From NCBI RefSeq assembly GCF_017566145.1, contig NZ_JABFCL010000001.1, positions 248,001 through 312,000 of the forward strand: a stretch of DNA of 64,000 nucleotides. The letters run 5' to 3'. Below the pieces are notes generated by a model that saw only the letters and a program-made list of their open reading frames with translations, was not told where the DNA came from and did not search any database. Position numbers and translations under genes: made by a program. This stretch comes from Bittarella massiliensis (ex Durand et al. 2017) (GTDB lineage Bacteria > Bacillota > Clostridia > Oscillospirales > Ruminococcaceae). Shown piece after piece: positions 1-8,943 of the stretch (positions are counted from its first letter, which is position 1; each line of letters starts with the position of its first letter).

Positions 1-1425
1 GGTGTTGCCCGAGGCCAGCTCCGCCTTCATGTCCACCAGCTCCACCTGGGGCAGGGCGTTGCCGGAATACCGCTCCGGCAGCTGGTAGAGGGCAATCTCC
101 CCCCGCTTGGCGGCGCTGAAGGTCAGCACGCTGGGGGTGGCGGAGGCCAGCACCAGCTGCGCGGCGTGGTATTTGGCGCGAAAGCGGGCCACGTCCCGGG
201 CGTGGTATTTGGGGGAGGAGTCGGAGTGATAGCTCCCCTCCTGCTCCTCGTCCAGGATGATGATGCCGATGTTTTGCAGGGGGGCGAAGACCGCCGAGCG
301 GGTGCCGATGACGATGTCGGCCTTCCCCTCCTTGATCCGGCGGTACTCGCTGGCCCGCTCCCCCACCGAAAGGCCACTGTGCAAGACCGCCACCCGCTCC
401 CCAAAGAGGGTCTTGAAGCGGGTGATGACCTGGGGGGTGAGGGCGATTTCCGGCACCAGCAAGATGGCCTGCTTGCCCAGGCGCAGGGCGTTTTCGATCA
501 GCTTGATAAAGACCAGGGTCTTGCCCGATCCGGTGACCCCGTAGAGGAGCGAACAGCCGTAGGCCCGCCCGGCCATGGCCGCCGACAGGGCGTTGTAGAC
601 CACCGCCTGGGCCGGGGTCAAAACCACCCCGCCCGGGTCCTCCCGCCTGGCCACGCCGAAGACCTGTCGGTAGCTCTCCCGCTCAAAGAGGGCCAGGGCC
701 CCCTTCTTTTTCAGGTTGTCCACCACCGTCCGCCCCACCCCGGTCTGATAGAGCAGCTCTTTCAAGGTGGCCCCCTCCTCCCTGGTGCAGAGCCAGTCGT
801 AGACCGCCTGCTGCTTGGGGGTCAGCTTACCTGTAAAGGGAATGGCCTTGGCCCACGTGATCTGGTCTCCGCCGTAGCGGCGGCGGTTTTGGTACTCCCG
901 CTCCAGAGCGCCGCACTCCAGCAGGTCCCGCAGCTCTTTGGCGTCCGGCTTCCAGCCGGCTGCTGCCAGCAAATCGGCGCAGAGAAGCCGCCCCCGGCGG
1001 GCGCGCAGGGCCTCCACCGCCAGCAGTTGGCGGGGGGTGAGGGCGGTGGGCAGCCGCTCTTCGCGCAGGAGGAAATACTCCTTGATGGTGATCCCCGCCC
1101 CCGCCGGGAGGATGGCTTTGGCCGCGTCGTAGTAGGTGCAGAAGGTGGTCTCCCGCAGGTAGAAAACCAGCTTGAAGAGCTCCTCGTTCTCGCAGAGCTC
1201 CCGGTCGTAGACGCTGGAGATCTCCTTGCAGCGGGAGGTATCCTCCTCCTGGCAGAGTTCCAACACCAAGCCGCTGCGGCGCTTGTTGCCCCGCCCAAAG
1301 GGGACGGTGACCCGGGCGCCGGGGGCGACCTCCGCCCGCAGGGCGGGGGGAATTTTGTAGCTAAAGGGCTTATCAAAGTAAAAGGCGGCATTGTCTACCG
1401 CTATTTTCGCAACCGTTTCGGGCAC
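1..1425 (-). CDS. priA: Primosomal protein N' (replication restart helicase PriA), C-terminus cut by window edge
   Basis: The minus-strand frame is open from about 1425 to the left edge and encodes the first ~475 residues of PriA, usually ~730-800 aa, so the helicase C-terminus lies outside. The N-terminus reads as the PriA DNA-binding domain (AAFYFDKPFSYKIP). Further on come the Walker A GVTGSGKT, LVPEIALTPQ, LHSGLSVGER, the Walker B box DEEQEGSYH and SATPS of a superfamily-2 helicase. PriA reloads the replisome at stalled forks. The start is uncertain: GTG at 1425 or TTG at 1431, both behind a GGAGG. It is the last gene of the yicC-remA-gmk-rpoZ-coaBC operon, 95 bp after coaBC, an arrangement common in Firmicutes. 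Confidence 0.93.
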   Translation of the reverse strand, partial: MPETVAKIAVDNAAFYFDKPFSYKIPPALRAEVAPGARVTVPFGRGNKRRSGLVLELCQEEDTSRCKEISSVYDRELCENEELFKLVFYLRETTFCTYYDAAKAILPAGAGITIKEYFLLREERLPTALTPRQLLAVEALRARRGRLLCADLLAAAGWKPDAKELRDLLECGALEREYQNRRRYGGDQITWAKAIPFTGKLTPKQQAVYDWLCTREEGATLKELLYQTGVGRTVVDNLKKKGALALFERESYRQVFGVARREDPGGVVLTPAQAVVYNALSAAMAGRAYGCSLLYGVTGSGKTLVFIKLIENALRLGKQAILLVPEIALTPQVITRFKTLFGERVAVLHSGLSVGERASEYRRIKEGKADIVIGTRSAVFAPLQNIGIIILDEEQEGSYHSDSSPKYHARDVARFRAKYHAAQLVLASATPSVLTFSAAKRGEIALYQLPERYSGNALPQVELVDMKAELASGNT

Positions 1426-1520
1426 AGACAAAGCCGCCTCCTCTCTTCTATTTTCTCATTTGGGGGCAGGCGCGCCGGCCACCCGGCCGCGCGCAAAAGC
1501 CATTGCACTGCCCCCTCTCT

Positions 1521-2741
1521 TTACCGTTTGCCCCGCTTGGCCCGCCAGAGGGCGAGCAGCCGGTCCAGCAGCCGGTCGGCCAACTCCCCCTTTTGCAGCA
1601 GGGGCAGTTCCTCCGCCCCCTCTTTGGTGAGGAGGGTCACCACGTTGGTGTCCACCTCAAACCCGGCGCCGGGCTGTTTGAGGTTGTTGGCCACGATCAT
1701 GTCGGCGTGCTTGGAGGCGAGTTTTCTGGCCGAATTCTCCACCAGGTCCCTCGTCTCCATCGAGAAGCCGCAGATCACCTGGTCGGGGCGGGCGCGCTCC
1801 CCCACCGCTGCCAGGATGTCCTTGGTGCGCACCAGTTCAATGCGGCCGTCCAGCTGGTCTTTTTTCAGCTTGTCCCCCGCCGTCTGGGCCGGGGTGAAGT
1901 CGGCCACCGCCGCCGCCTTGACCACCATGTCCTGCCGGTCCAGCCGGTCCAGCACCGCCCGGTACATCTCCTCTGCCGACTCGGCGGGCACCGTCTCCAC
2001 CCCTTCGGGAGGGGGCAGGGACACCTTGCCGGTGACCAGGGTCACTGCCGCCCCCCGGCGCTGGGCCGCGGCGGCGATGGCGTAGCCCATCTTCCCGGTG
2101 GAGCGGTTGCTGAGAAAGCGCACCGGGTCCAAATACTCCCGGGTGGGGCCGGCGGTCACCAGCAGCCGCAGCCCCTCCAAATCCCGTTTGAGCGGGAAGA
2201 GGATTTGGTGGATGGCCTCCACCAGGGCCGGGGGCTCGGGCAGCCGCCCTTTGGCGGTGACCCCGCAGGCCAGGTAGCCGCTGTCCGGTTCGACAATCAG
2301 CATCCCCCGCCGGCGCAGGGTCTCAATATTTTGCTGGGTGGCGGGGTTTTCATACATGTTCACGTTCATGGCCGGAGCCACCAGCTTGGGGCAGGTGGCG
2401 GCCAAAAAGGTGGTGGTGAGCATGTCGTCGGCCAGGCCGCAGGCCGCTTTGGCGATGAAGTTGGCGGTGGCCGGGGCCACGGCGAAGAGGTCGGCCCCCT
2501 CGGTGAGGGAGATGTGCTTCACATCCCAGGAAAAGACCCGGTCAAAGGTGTCGACATAGGCTTTGCGCCGGGTGAGGGTCTCAAAGGTGAGGGGGGTGAT
2601 GAACTGGGTGGCGTTCTCGCTCATGAGGACGTGGACCTCGGCCCCCTCCTTGGTGAGGGCCGAGGCCACGTTGGCCATCTTGTAAGCGGCGATGCCGCCG
2701 GTGATCCCCAGTAAAATCTTCTTGCCGGTCAGATCCATCAT
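1521..2741 (-). CDS. coaBC: Bifunctional phosphopantothenoylcysteine decarboxylase/phosphopantothenate-cysteine ligase
   Basis: The 406-residue protein has the full length of the fused CoaBC (Dfp) that makes 4'-phosphopantetheine for coenzyme A. The N-terminal half is the FMN-dependent decarboxylase: GITGGIAAYK near residue 13, the active-site PAMNVNMYE motif and the substrate-clamp Cys in GYLACG. The C-terminal half is the CTP-dependent ligase, with VTAGPTREYLDPVRF and the KAAAVADF motif carrying the conserved lysine. It sits between rpoZ and priA on the minus strand, as in Bacillus and many Clostridia, and is probably co-transcribed with them. The ATG at 2741 is preceded by a GGAGGGATGA-type SD. 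Nothing appears to be missing. Confidence 0.97.
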   Translation of the reverse strand: MMDLTGKKILLGITGGIAAYKMANVASALTKEGAEVHVLMSENATQFITPLTFETLTRRKAYVDTFDRVFSWDVKHISLTEGADLFAVAPATANFIAKAACGLADDMLTTTFLAATCPKLVAPAMNVNMYENPATQQNIETLRRRGMLIVEPDSGYLACGVTAKGRLPEPPALVEAIHQILFPLKRDLEGLRLLVTAGPTREYLDPVRFLSNRSTGKMGYAIAAAAQRRGAAVTLVTGKVSLPPPEGVETVPAESAEEMYRAVLDRLDRQDMVVKAAAVADFTPAQTAGDKLKKDQLDGRIELVRTKDILAAVGERARPDQVICGFSMETRDLVENSARKLASKHADMIVANNLKQPGAGFEVDTNVVTLLTKEGAEELPLLQKGELADRLLDRLLALWRAKRGKR

Positions 2742-2784
2742 TCATCCCTCCTGCGCGCGCCAACCGCTGTGTGGGGTGCGCCTG

Positions 2785-2988
2785 TCAGTCGTTTTTGCCG
2801 TCTTCCCGGATGGAGCAGACATTGTTGGCAAATTCCATCACCGCCAGCTTCACCGGCTTTTCCACCAAAATGCGTTCCTCTTCGGCGGCCTCCTCCACGA
2901 TCTCCCGGGCGCGCTTGGCCACGGCCACCACCAGCATGTAGTAGCTCTGATTGGGTTTTAGCAGTTCACTCAAAGCGGGTCTTAACAT
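2785..2988 (-). CDS. rpoZ: DNA-directed RNA polymerase omega subunit
   Basis: A 67-residue protein with the typical omega pattern: an N-terminal SELLKPNQSYYMLVVAVAKRAREI segment (helix that clamps the beta' C-terminus), followed by an acidic stretch and a KPVKLAVMEFANN ending. Omega helps assemble and stabilise RNA polymerase. Its ATG overlaps the gmk stop codon by a few bases, which indicates translational coupling. The Gmk-omega-CoaBC order is a standard Firmicutes arrangement and supports the call. Confidence 0.94.
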   Translation of the reverse strand: MLRPALSELLKPNQSYYMLVVAVAKRAREIVEEAAEEERILVEKPVKLAVMEFANNVCSIREDGKND

Positions 2989-3590
2989 TCTTCCATCACT
3001 CTTTCCATAATTTGTCCCATGTAGCGGGAGGCGCGCTTCTGCGCCTCCATAATGGTCTCGATTTGATCGGCGCAGCTCTCGACGGTGTCGTTGAGCACCA
3101 CGTAGTCGTACAGGCCGTACTGCCGCAACTCCTCCTTGGCCACCGCCAGCCGCCGCTCAATGGTGGCGGCGTCCTCGGTGCCCCGGCCCTCCAGCCGGCG
3201 GCGCAGCTCCTTCATGCTGGGGGGGATGACGAAGAGCAACGTCGCCTCGGGCGCCAGGGTGCGGATGTTTTTGGCCCCGGTGACCTCAATTTCCAGCAGC
3301 ACGTCCTGGCCGGCGGCCAGGCTCTCCTCCACCGGCGCCTTGGGGGTGCCGTAGTAGTTGCCGCAGTAGTTGACGTATTCCAGCATCTCGCCGTCGGCGA
3401 TCCGCCGCTCGAACTCCTCTTTGCTCAAAAAGTAGTACTGTACCCCGTCCACCTCTCCGGGGCGGGGGGCGCGGGTGGTGGCCGAGACCGACAGCTTCAG
3501 CGGGCGGCGGCCCATCAGCTCTTTGATGGCCGTCCCCTTGCCGCTGCCCGAGGGGCCGGAGAGGACAAACAGGATCCCGCGGTTATTCAT
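2982..3590 (-). CDS. gmk: Guanylate kinase
   Basis: A 202-residue protein from the ATG at 3590, which follows a GGAGG with 6 bp spacing; an ATG two codons upstream (3596) is possible. It converts GMP to GDP in purine nucleotide metabolism. The P-loop GPSGSGKGT lies near residue 10, followed by the GMP-binding segment [21 protein letters not shown], the YGTPK motif and the lid region. The length matches the family. It overlaps the end of remA and the start of rpoZ, so the three genes are very probably one translation-coupled unit. Confidence 0.97.
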   Translation of the reverse strand: MNNRGILFVLSGPSGSGKGTAIKELMGRRPLKLSVSATTRAPRPGEVDGVQYYFLSKEEFERRIADGEMLEYVNYCGNYYGTPKAPVEESLAAGQDVLLEIEVTGAKNIRTLAPEATLLFVIPPSMKELRRRLEGRGTEDAATIERRLAVAKEELRQYGLYDYVVLNDTVESCADQIETIMEAQKRASRYMGQIMERVMEEC

Positions 3591-3849
3591 CTTCATCCTC
3601 CTCCAACAGGTCCTCCCCCTTGTCCAGCCGGTTGCCGATGGTCTCGGGCTGCACCGCCGAGAGGATGACGTGGTCGCTGTCGGTGACGATGACCGCCCTT
3701 GTCCGCCGCCCGTAGGTGGCGTCGATGAGCAGGCCCTTGTCCCGGGCGTCCTGGATGATCCGCTTGATGGGGGCGCTCTCCGGGCTGACGATGGCGATGA
3801 GCCGGTTGGCCGACACCATGTTGCCAAAGCCGATGTTGATCAGTTTCAT
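3583..3849 (-). CDS. remA: RemA/DUF370 family regulatory protein
   Basis: An 88-residue protein of the RemA family (DUF370). In Bacillus, RemA is a DNA-binding activator of biofilm-matrix and osmoprotection operons that acts by wrapping promoter DNA. Visible family features are the start [19 protein letters not shown], the SAPIKRII segment and a central [15 protein letters not shown] stretch with basic residues. The tail (LLEEDEDE) is strongly acidic. It lies between yicC and gmk, the usual neighbourhood for this family in Firmicutes. The targets in this organism are unknown. Confidence 0.9.
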   Translation of the reverse strand: MKLINIGFGNMVSANRLIAIVSPESAPIKRIIQDARDKGLLIDATYGRRTRAVIVTDSDHVILSAVQPETIGNRLDKGEDLLEEDEDE

Positions 3850-3876
3850 AGCGATTCCTTTCCGGCCTGGGGCCGC

Positions 3877-4755
3877 TTATTCAATATTCTGCACCTGTTC
3901 GCGCATCTTCTCGATCTCCGACTTCATCTCCACCACCAGCTTGCTGATGGCCACGTCGGAACACTTGGAGCCGATGGTGTTGGCCTCGCGGTTGAATTCC
4001 TGCACCAGGAAATCCAGTTTGCGGCCCACCGCCTCGCCCCCGGCCAGAATCTCTTCCAGCGAGGCCACGTGGCTGCGCAGCCGCACCGTCTCCTCGTCGA
4101 TGGCCACCTTGTCGGCAAAGAGGGCCGCCTCGGTGAGCAGCCGCCCCTCGTCGATCTGGCGGTCCCCCATCAGCTCCTGCAACTTGGCGTAGAGCCTTTC
4201 CCGGTAAGCGCTCACCGTCTGGGGGGCAGCGGCCTCGATCTGGGCCACATAGCCGAGCACCACCTGGGCGCGGGCGAGGATGTCGGCCTTCATCCGCTCC
4301 CCCTCGGCGGCCCGCATGGCGAGAAACTCCTCCACCGCGGCCGCGGCCACCTGGGCGACCAGGGACCAGACGGCCTCGGGGTCCTCCTGCGCCCGGCGGA
4401 CGGCAAAGACGTCGGGCAGGCGGGCAATGTCGGAGAGGGCGATGTCGTCGTCCACATCCAACTCGGCGCGCACCTCCCGCAGGGCCTGTAAATAGCCCTG
4501 GGCCACCGCCCGGTTGACGGCGATCACCTCGTCCCCCCCATCGAGCCGCTGCAGGTAGAGATTGACCTGTATTTTGCCGCGGGAGACCCGCTCCTGCACA
4601 AAGGCCTTTAGCCTGTCCTCCAGATAGCCATACATCCGCGGCGTCTTGCAGGAGAACTCAAAATACCGGTGGTTGACGCTCCTGATTTCCAGCAGAATGT
4701 CGTAGCCGCCCAGCTGCTGCTGGCTGCGGCCATACCCGGTCATGCTCCGAACCAT
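3877..4755 (-). CDS. YicC/YloC family endoribonuclease
   Basis: A 292-residue full-length member of the YicC/YloC family, which is linked to RNA turnover (endoribonuclease activity is reported for the E. coli and Bacillus members). The N-terminus MVRSMTGYGRS is the family signature, followed by EIRSVNHRYFEFSCKTPR. The C-terminal DUF1732 region carries LDFLVQEFNREANTIGSK and ends with a helix. It is the first gene of the minus-strand operon leading through remA, gmk, rpoZ and coaBC to priA. A good promoter lies ~200 bp upstream at 4952-4981. Confidence 0.93.
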   Translation of the reverse strand: MVRSMTGYGRSQQQLGGYDILLEIRSVNHRYFEFSCKTPRMYGYLEDRLKAFVQERVSRGKIQVNLYLQRLDGGDEVIAVNRAVAQGYLQALREVRAELDVDDDIALSDIARLPDVFAVRRAQEDPEAVWSLVAQVAAAAVEEFLAMRAAEGERMKADILARAQVVLGYVAQIEAAAPQTVSAYRERLYAKLQELMGDRQIDEGRLLTEAALFADKVAIDEETVRLRSHVASLEEILAGGEAVGRKLDFLVQEFNREANTIGSKCSDVAISKLVVEMKSEIEKMREQVQNIE

Positions 4756-5510
4756 CCGTTCGCCCCTCTTTCCCTCTTTTCACCGGCACAAAACAGCCCG
4801 CGTGGCCCCGCCTGACGGCGGCCCGCAGGCGCCTGCTTGACTCCCTATCGCCGCCCCCCAGAGGGCGGTTCTGTCGCGCGCCGCCAAGGGATCCTAACCC
4901 CTGGCGGGCGGGGGCGTCCGGCTCTCGTTTGAACTGCCCCTATTTTTATCTATTTTACTATTTTGGAGCGGTCACTGTCAACTGCGCCCCTTTTATTTTG
5001 GGCTGTTTTCTCCGCCAATCTGCAGTTTCCTCGCAAATTTGTTTGCCCCGCACCACCGCCCTTCTCTCCTCTTCCCGGTCTGGGGTATGGCGCTGCAGGC
5101 GAAGTGACCATCAAAAAAGAAGATGCATCTGCGCGGATGGCAAATTTCTCCCTATACTGGCCAGGTATGGCCGAGGGATTGCAGCGCGTTTGGAGGGAGC
5201 ACGAGTGCCTTTTCTCCGAAGGTTTTGCCAGACGGCGATCCCCCTACCTCCCCCACACATCGCCTCGGGCAGCTTTGATACCGAGCGGGGGTACAGCTTT
5301 TGCCGCTGACACCCAGAACCGCTCCCCTTTAAGCCGCCCTTTCACCCCCTGAGCCTCTTTGGCAGGCCGGAAAGGCGCTCTGCCACCCTCACCGCCGGGC
5401 TCTATCGGCTATCGCCGGGCAGTTTCCGCCTTTTTCGGGCGGGCGGGGAGCCCGCGCCTCTGCGCATTCCATCCCGCCTGCTCACTCCTCCTGAAAGGGG
5501 TGCTTTTGAA
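4756..5510. other. Long non-coding gap between yicC and the carboxyltransferase operon
   Basis: About 750 bp with no convincing gene in any frame. The left 200 bp form the 5' leader of the yicC operon and contain GC-rich palindromes (for example CCGCCCCCCAGAGGGCGG near 4850) that resemble the palindrome family seen in other gaps of this window. The yicC promoter is at 4952-4981. The stretch 5000-5500 shows no promoter, RNA signature or reading frame with recognisable protein. Confidence 0.6.
4952..4981 (-). promoter_or_regulatory. Sigma-A promoter of the yicC-remA-gmk-rpoZ-coaBC-priA operon
   Basis: On the minus strand a perfect TTGACA (4976-4981) is followed after 18 bp by TAAAAT (4952-4957). 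It leaves a leader of about 190 nt before the yicC ATG, which includes GC-rich hairpin-forming sequence. Confidence 0.7.
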
Positions 5511-5540
5511 CAAAAAAAGAGCCGCGAAAAAACGCGGCCC
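5511..5540 (-). terminator. Intrinsic terminator after the carboxyltransferase operon
   Basis: Minus strand: GCCGCG-6-CGCGGC stem with a T-rich loop, followed by a run of seven T. It lies 20 bp past the stop codon of the 5S/OadA-like gene. Confidence 0.8.
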
Positions 5541-5560
5541 TTTTCTGCGTCGGGTGAAGT

Positions 5561-6958
5561 TTACAGGGGGTGAACTTTGTTCTGGGTATCCACATGCTCA
5601 CCGTCGATGTGCAGCTGCTTGTTGCGGCGGTTCTCAAAGAACTTGACTGCGACCTGGCCAAACTGGGCGTAGGTCAGCACATCCTCTTCCTGCTGCATGT
5701 AGTCGGCGCACTCGGCCCGCAGCTTATCCAGCTCGGGCTCGATCAGGTCGGCGGGGCGGCAGGTGATCCGCTCGTCGTCGCCGATGATCTTCTTGACGAA
5801 ATCGGGCTCGATCTCCACCGGGGTGCGGCCGTATTCGCCGCGCACCAGGCCCTTGAACTCCTTGGTGACCATCTTGTAGCGCTCTCCGCCGATGACGTTG
5901 AACACCGCCTGGGTGCCGACGATCTGCGAGGTGGGGGTGACCAGCGGGGGGTAGCCGGCATCTTTGCGGACGCGGGGGATCTCCTGCAACACCTCTTCAA
6001 ATTTGTCCTCTTTGCCAGCCTGTTTCAGCTGGCTGATGAGGTTGGAGATCATGCCGCCGGGCACCTGGTAGAGCAGGGTGTTGGCGTCCACGCCCAGGAC
6101 CTTGGGCGAGATCATCCCGTTCTCGATGTACTTGGTGCGAATCTTGGCAAAGTACTCCCGCACCTTGTTGAGCTGGTTCAGGTCCAGACCGGTGTCGTAC
6201 TCGGTCCCGGCCAGGGCGGCCACCATCGACTCGGTGGGGGCGTGGGAGGTCCCCAGCGCCAGGGGGGAGATGGCGGTGTCGATCACGTCGGCGCCCGCCT
6301 CAATGCCCTTGAGCAGCACCATGGAGGCCAGGCCAGAGGTGTAGTGGGAGTGCAGCTGGATGGGGATCTTCACGTTCTCTTTCAGGGCCTTCACCAGGTC
6401 GTAGACGGTGTAGGGGGTCAAAAGGCCCGCCATGTCCTTGATGCAGATGGAGTCTGCGCCCTCATTCTCCAACTCCTTGGCGTACTGCACAAAGTAGGGG
6501 ATGTTGTGCACCGGGGAGGTGGTGTAGGAGATGCAGGCCTGCAGGTGGGCGTTTTGCCGCTTGGTGGCGCGGATAGACGCCTGCAGGTTGCGGATGTCGT
6601 TGAGGGCGTCAAAGATGCGGATGACGTCGATGCCGTTGGCCACCGACTTCTCGACGAAGTACTCCACCACGTCGTCGGCGTAATGGCGGTAGCCCAGGCA
6701 GTTTTGCCCCCGGTAAAGCATCTGAATGGGGGTGTTGGGCATGTGCTTTTTAATGGTGCGCAGTCTGTCCCAGGGGTCTTCGTCCAAAAAGCGAATGCAG
6801 GCGTCGAAGGTGGCGCCGCCCCAAGCTTCCACCGAGCGGTAGCCCACTTTGTCCATCTCGCCCAAAATCGGCAACATGTCGTCCATGGTCATCCGGGTGG
6901 CAAACAGGGACTGGTGTGCGTCGCGCAATACGGTTTCTGTAATTCCAATTTTAGCCAT
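5561..6958 (-). CDS. Pyruvate/oxaloacetate carboxyltransferase subunit (transcarboxylase 5S / OadA-like), without biotin domain
   Basis: A 465-residue carboxyltransferase of the DRE-TIM metallolyase fold. TVLRDAHQSLFATRM near residue 9 carries the metal-binding Asp. CIKDMAGLLTPY holds the active-site Lys region and QLHSHYTSGLA the His ligands. Family members move a carboxyl group between biotin and pyruvate/oxaloacetate. Full OadA or PycB subunits end in a lipoyl/biotinyl domain; this one stops after the PycB-type conserved domain, and the biotin carrier is the separate gene just upstream. The neighbours make a transcarboxylase-like 12S-1.3S-5S set. No OadB or OadG membrane subunit is nearby, so Na+ pumping is not supported by what is visible. 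Confidence 0.9.
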   Translation of the reverse strand: MAKIGITETVLRDAHQSLFATRMTMDDMLPILGEMDKVGYRSVEAWGGATFDACIRFLDEDPWDRLRTIKKHMPNTPIQMLYRGQNCLGYRHYADDVVEYFVEKSVANGIDVIRIFDALNDIRNLQASIRATKRQNAHLQACISYTTSPVHNIPYFVQYAKELENEGADSICIKDMAGLLTPYTVYDLVKALKENVKIPIQLHSHYTSGLASMVLLKGIEAGADVIDTAISPLALGTSHAPTESMVAALAGTEYDTGLDLNQLNKVREYFAKIRTKYIENGMISPKVLGVDANTLLYQVPGGMISNLISQLKQAGKEDKFEEVLQEIPRVRKDAGYPPLVTPTSQIVGTQAVFNVIGGERYKMVTKEFKGLVRGEYGRTPVEIEPDFVKKIIGDDERITCRPADLIEPELDKLRAECADYMQQEEDVLTYAQFGQVAVKFFENRRNKQLHIDGEHVDTQNKVHPL

Positions 6959-6991
6959 AAACCAGTACCTCTTTCTCCTTCCAGGTATGCT

Positions 6992-7384
6992 TTACTGGAG
7001 GGTCATAATCAAATCGTTGGAGTTGACCGAGTCGCCTTTCTGCACGTTGATGGAGGCGACGGTGCCGTCCTGCGGACACATGATCTCATTCTCCATCTTC
7101 ATGGCTTCCAGGATGGCCAGCACGTCGCCCTTCTTGACGGCGGCGCCGGCGGCGACCTTGATGTCGAGGATGGTGCCGGGCATGGGGGCCTCAATCTTCA
7201 CGGCGCCAGCGGGGCCGGCAGGAGCGGCAGGGGCAGCAGCCAGAGCCGGCGCGGCGGCAGGGGCCGGAGCAGGGGCAGCAGCGGGAGCAGGGGCGGGGGC
7301 AGCCACGGGAGCGGCGCCAGCGGCCAGCTCTTCCACAGCCACGTCGTAAGCGGTGCCGTTGACAGTTATGTTAAATCTTTTCAT
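6992..7384 (-). CDS. Biotin carboxyl carrier protein (1.3S / glutaconyl-CoA decarboxylase gamma-like)
   Basis: A 130-residue carrier. The first ~20 residues (MKRFNITVNGTAYDVAVEEL) are the usual cap, followed by a ~40-residue flexible linker of Ala and Pro repeats. The C-terminal biotinyl domain has the biotinylation motif EAMKM preceded by APMPGTILDIKV. It swings the carboxyl group between the two carboxyltransferase subunits encoded on either side. It lies 33 bp upstream of the 5S-like gene and 23 bp downstream of the acyl-CoA carboxyltransferase gene, clearly in one operon. Confidence 0.95.
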   Translation of the reverse strand: MKRFNITVNGTAYDVAVEELAAGAAPVAAPAPAPAAAPAPAPAAAPALAAAPAAPAGPAGAVKIEAPMPGTILDIKVAAGAAVKKGDVLAILEAMKMENEIMCPQDGTVASINVQKGDSVNSNDLIMTLQ

Positions 7385-7407
7385 GGTGATACTCCTCCTC
7401 TATGTTG

Positions 7408-8847
7408 TTACAGCGGCATGTTGCCATGTTTTTTGGGCAGTTTGGCGACCCGCTTGCCCGCCAACATCTCGGCGGCGCGGATCAGGGTGGCGCGGGTCTC
7501 AGCCGGATCGATCACGCAGTCCACATGGCCTTTCGCCGCCGCCTCAAAGGCAGAGGCAGTGGTGTCGATGTAGGCCTGCACCCTGGCGGCCCGCTCGGCC
7601 ACCGGGTCGGCAGCAGCCTTGATCTCCTCGCCGTAGAGGATGTTCACCGCGGCCTCGGGGGCCAGGGTGGAGAGGACGGCGGAGGGCCAGGCGACAGTCA
7701 GGTCGGCAGAGGCGTTTTTGCCGGCCAGGGCCACATAGGCGGCACCATAGGCCTCGCCGGTAATCACGGCGATCTTGGGACAGGTGGCCTCGGCGTAGAC
7801 ATGGGCCAGGCGGGCCGCGTCGCGGATGCCGCCGGCCAGCTCGTCGGAGGAGCTCTCTTTAAAGCCCTTGCAGTTGAGAAGGGTGATGACCGGGATGGCA
7901 AAGCTGTCGCAGATGGAGACAAAGCGGGCGATGCGGGCACTGGCGCCCTTGCACAGCCGCTCCTCGCCGCCCACGGTGGCCACCACGCCCACGGCCTGTC
8001 CGGCCAGGGTGGCCAGGGCGGTCACGGCGTTGGGGGCGTTTTCCAGGAAGGTGACATTTCCCTCGTCAAAGATGCTCTCAATGACCTCTTTGACGTCATA
8101 GGAGGACAGGTCCTCGCAGGCGGCCCGCAGCTTCTCGGCGGCAGCGGGCTCGTCGTACTCGCAGTAGGGGGCCTCGGAGAGGTTGTTGAGCGGCAGCATG
8201 GAGACGATCTTCTTGGCTTCCTCAACGGCGGCCATGTCGTCCTCGGCCACCAGCTGCACCACCCCGCTGCGCACAGCGGCCTCGGCCTTGCCGGCGCCCT
8301 CGACCTTGTCGCCGGCGGCACTGGAGACAAAGGGAGCAGTCAGGAAAAACTCGGCGTCCTTGGCCATGATGACCAAGTCGGCATTGGCGGCCATCAGGGC
8401 GGAGGTGCCGGCGCAGACCCCGGCGATGACCGCGATCTGGGGAACCACGCCCGAGAGGGCGGCCGAGCGCTGCAGCATCTCCCCGTAGGCGGCGAGCACC
8501 TCGCTGTTCTCGGCGATGCAGGCGCCCTTGGAGTCGTAGATGCCCACCACAGGCACCCCCACTTTGGCGGCCATCTCATACACCTTGGCGATCTTGGCGC
8601 CGGTGGCGGCCGAGACAGCGCCGCCCGCAACCGCACTGTCCTGGGAGAAGGCGAAGACCGAGCCGCCGTTTACCATGCCGTACCCGGTGACCACGCCCGC
8701 GCTCTCACAGCCCGCCTTGGCAAAGGCGTCCAGCTCGACAAAGCTGCCCTCGTCAAAGAGCCGGTCCAGCCGCGCATAGGCCACCGACTCCCTGTCCAAT
8801 TTGCCGCTTTGCTCTGAGAGAATTTCCAGTCTGCTTTTTGGACTCAT
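7408..8847 (-). CDS. Acyl-CoA carboxyltransferase family protein (12S / MmdA-like), divergent
   Basis: A 479-residue protein of the carboxyl transferase (propionyl-CoA carboxylase beta / MmdA) family, close to the usual ~510. It shows two crotonase-like halves. The first contains FSQDSAVAGGAVSAATGAKI, a VGIYDSKGACIAE segment corresponding to the usual NDSGGARIQEG loop, and AGVCAGTSALMAANAD. The second contains the ITGEAYGAAYVAL oxyanion region. The first loop is altered (SKGACIAE), so substrate choice may differ from methylmalonyl-CoA. It heads a three-gene operon with the biotin carrier and a pyruvate-type carboxyltransferase. The simplest reading is a soluble transcarboxylase-like complex. 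Confidence 0.82.
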   Translation of the reverse strand: MSPKSRLEILSEQSGKLDRESVAYARLDRLFDEGSFVELDAFAKAGCESAGVVTGYGMVNGGSVFAFSQDSAVAGGAVSAATGAKIAKVYEMAAKVGVPVVGIYDSKGACIAENSEVLAAYGEMLQRSAALSGVVPQIAVIAGVCAGTSALMAANADLVIMAKDAEFFLTAPFVSSAAGDKVEGAGKAEAAVRSGVVQLVAEDDMAAVEEAKKIVSMLPLNNLSEAPYCEYDEPAAAEKLRAACEDLSSYDVKEVIESIFDEGNVTFLENAPNAVTALATLAGQAVGVVATVGGEERLCKGASARIARFVSICDSFAIPVITLLNCKGFKESSSDELAGGIRDAARLAHVYAEATCPKIAVITGEAYGAAYVALAGKNASADLTVAWPSAVLSTLAPEAAVNILYGEEIKAAADPVAERAARVQAYIDTTASAFEAAAKGHVDCVIDPAETRATLIRAAEMLAGKRVAKLPKKHGNMPL

Positions 8848-8903
8848 CGTTGTTCCTCCATTTCTTTTTATATCAAGTAGCAGTGAATAGCAAAATCAAA
8901 TAC

Positions 8904-8932
8904 AGTATACAGCATTGCCGAAAAAATAACAA
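8904..8932 (-). promoter_or_regulatory. Promoter of the carboxyltransferase operon
   Basis: Minus strand: TTGTTA (8927-8932), 17 bp, TATACT (8904-8909), about 55 bp before the ATG at 8847. A GGAGGAA SD follows. Confidence 0.7.
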
Positions 8933-8943
8933 GGTGCCGCCCA

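Noticed and set aside
166..2085. 639-residue plus-strand frame over priA/coaBC
   Set aside because: It is an antisense shadow of priA and coaBC; the minus strand carries clear family motifs and SDs.
2982..3827. 281-residue gmk reading with a long N-terminal extension
   Set aside because: The extra 77 residues are the frame-shadow of remA; the real start follows a GGAGG at 3590.
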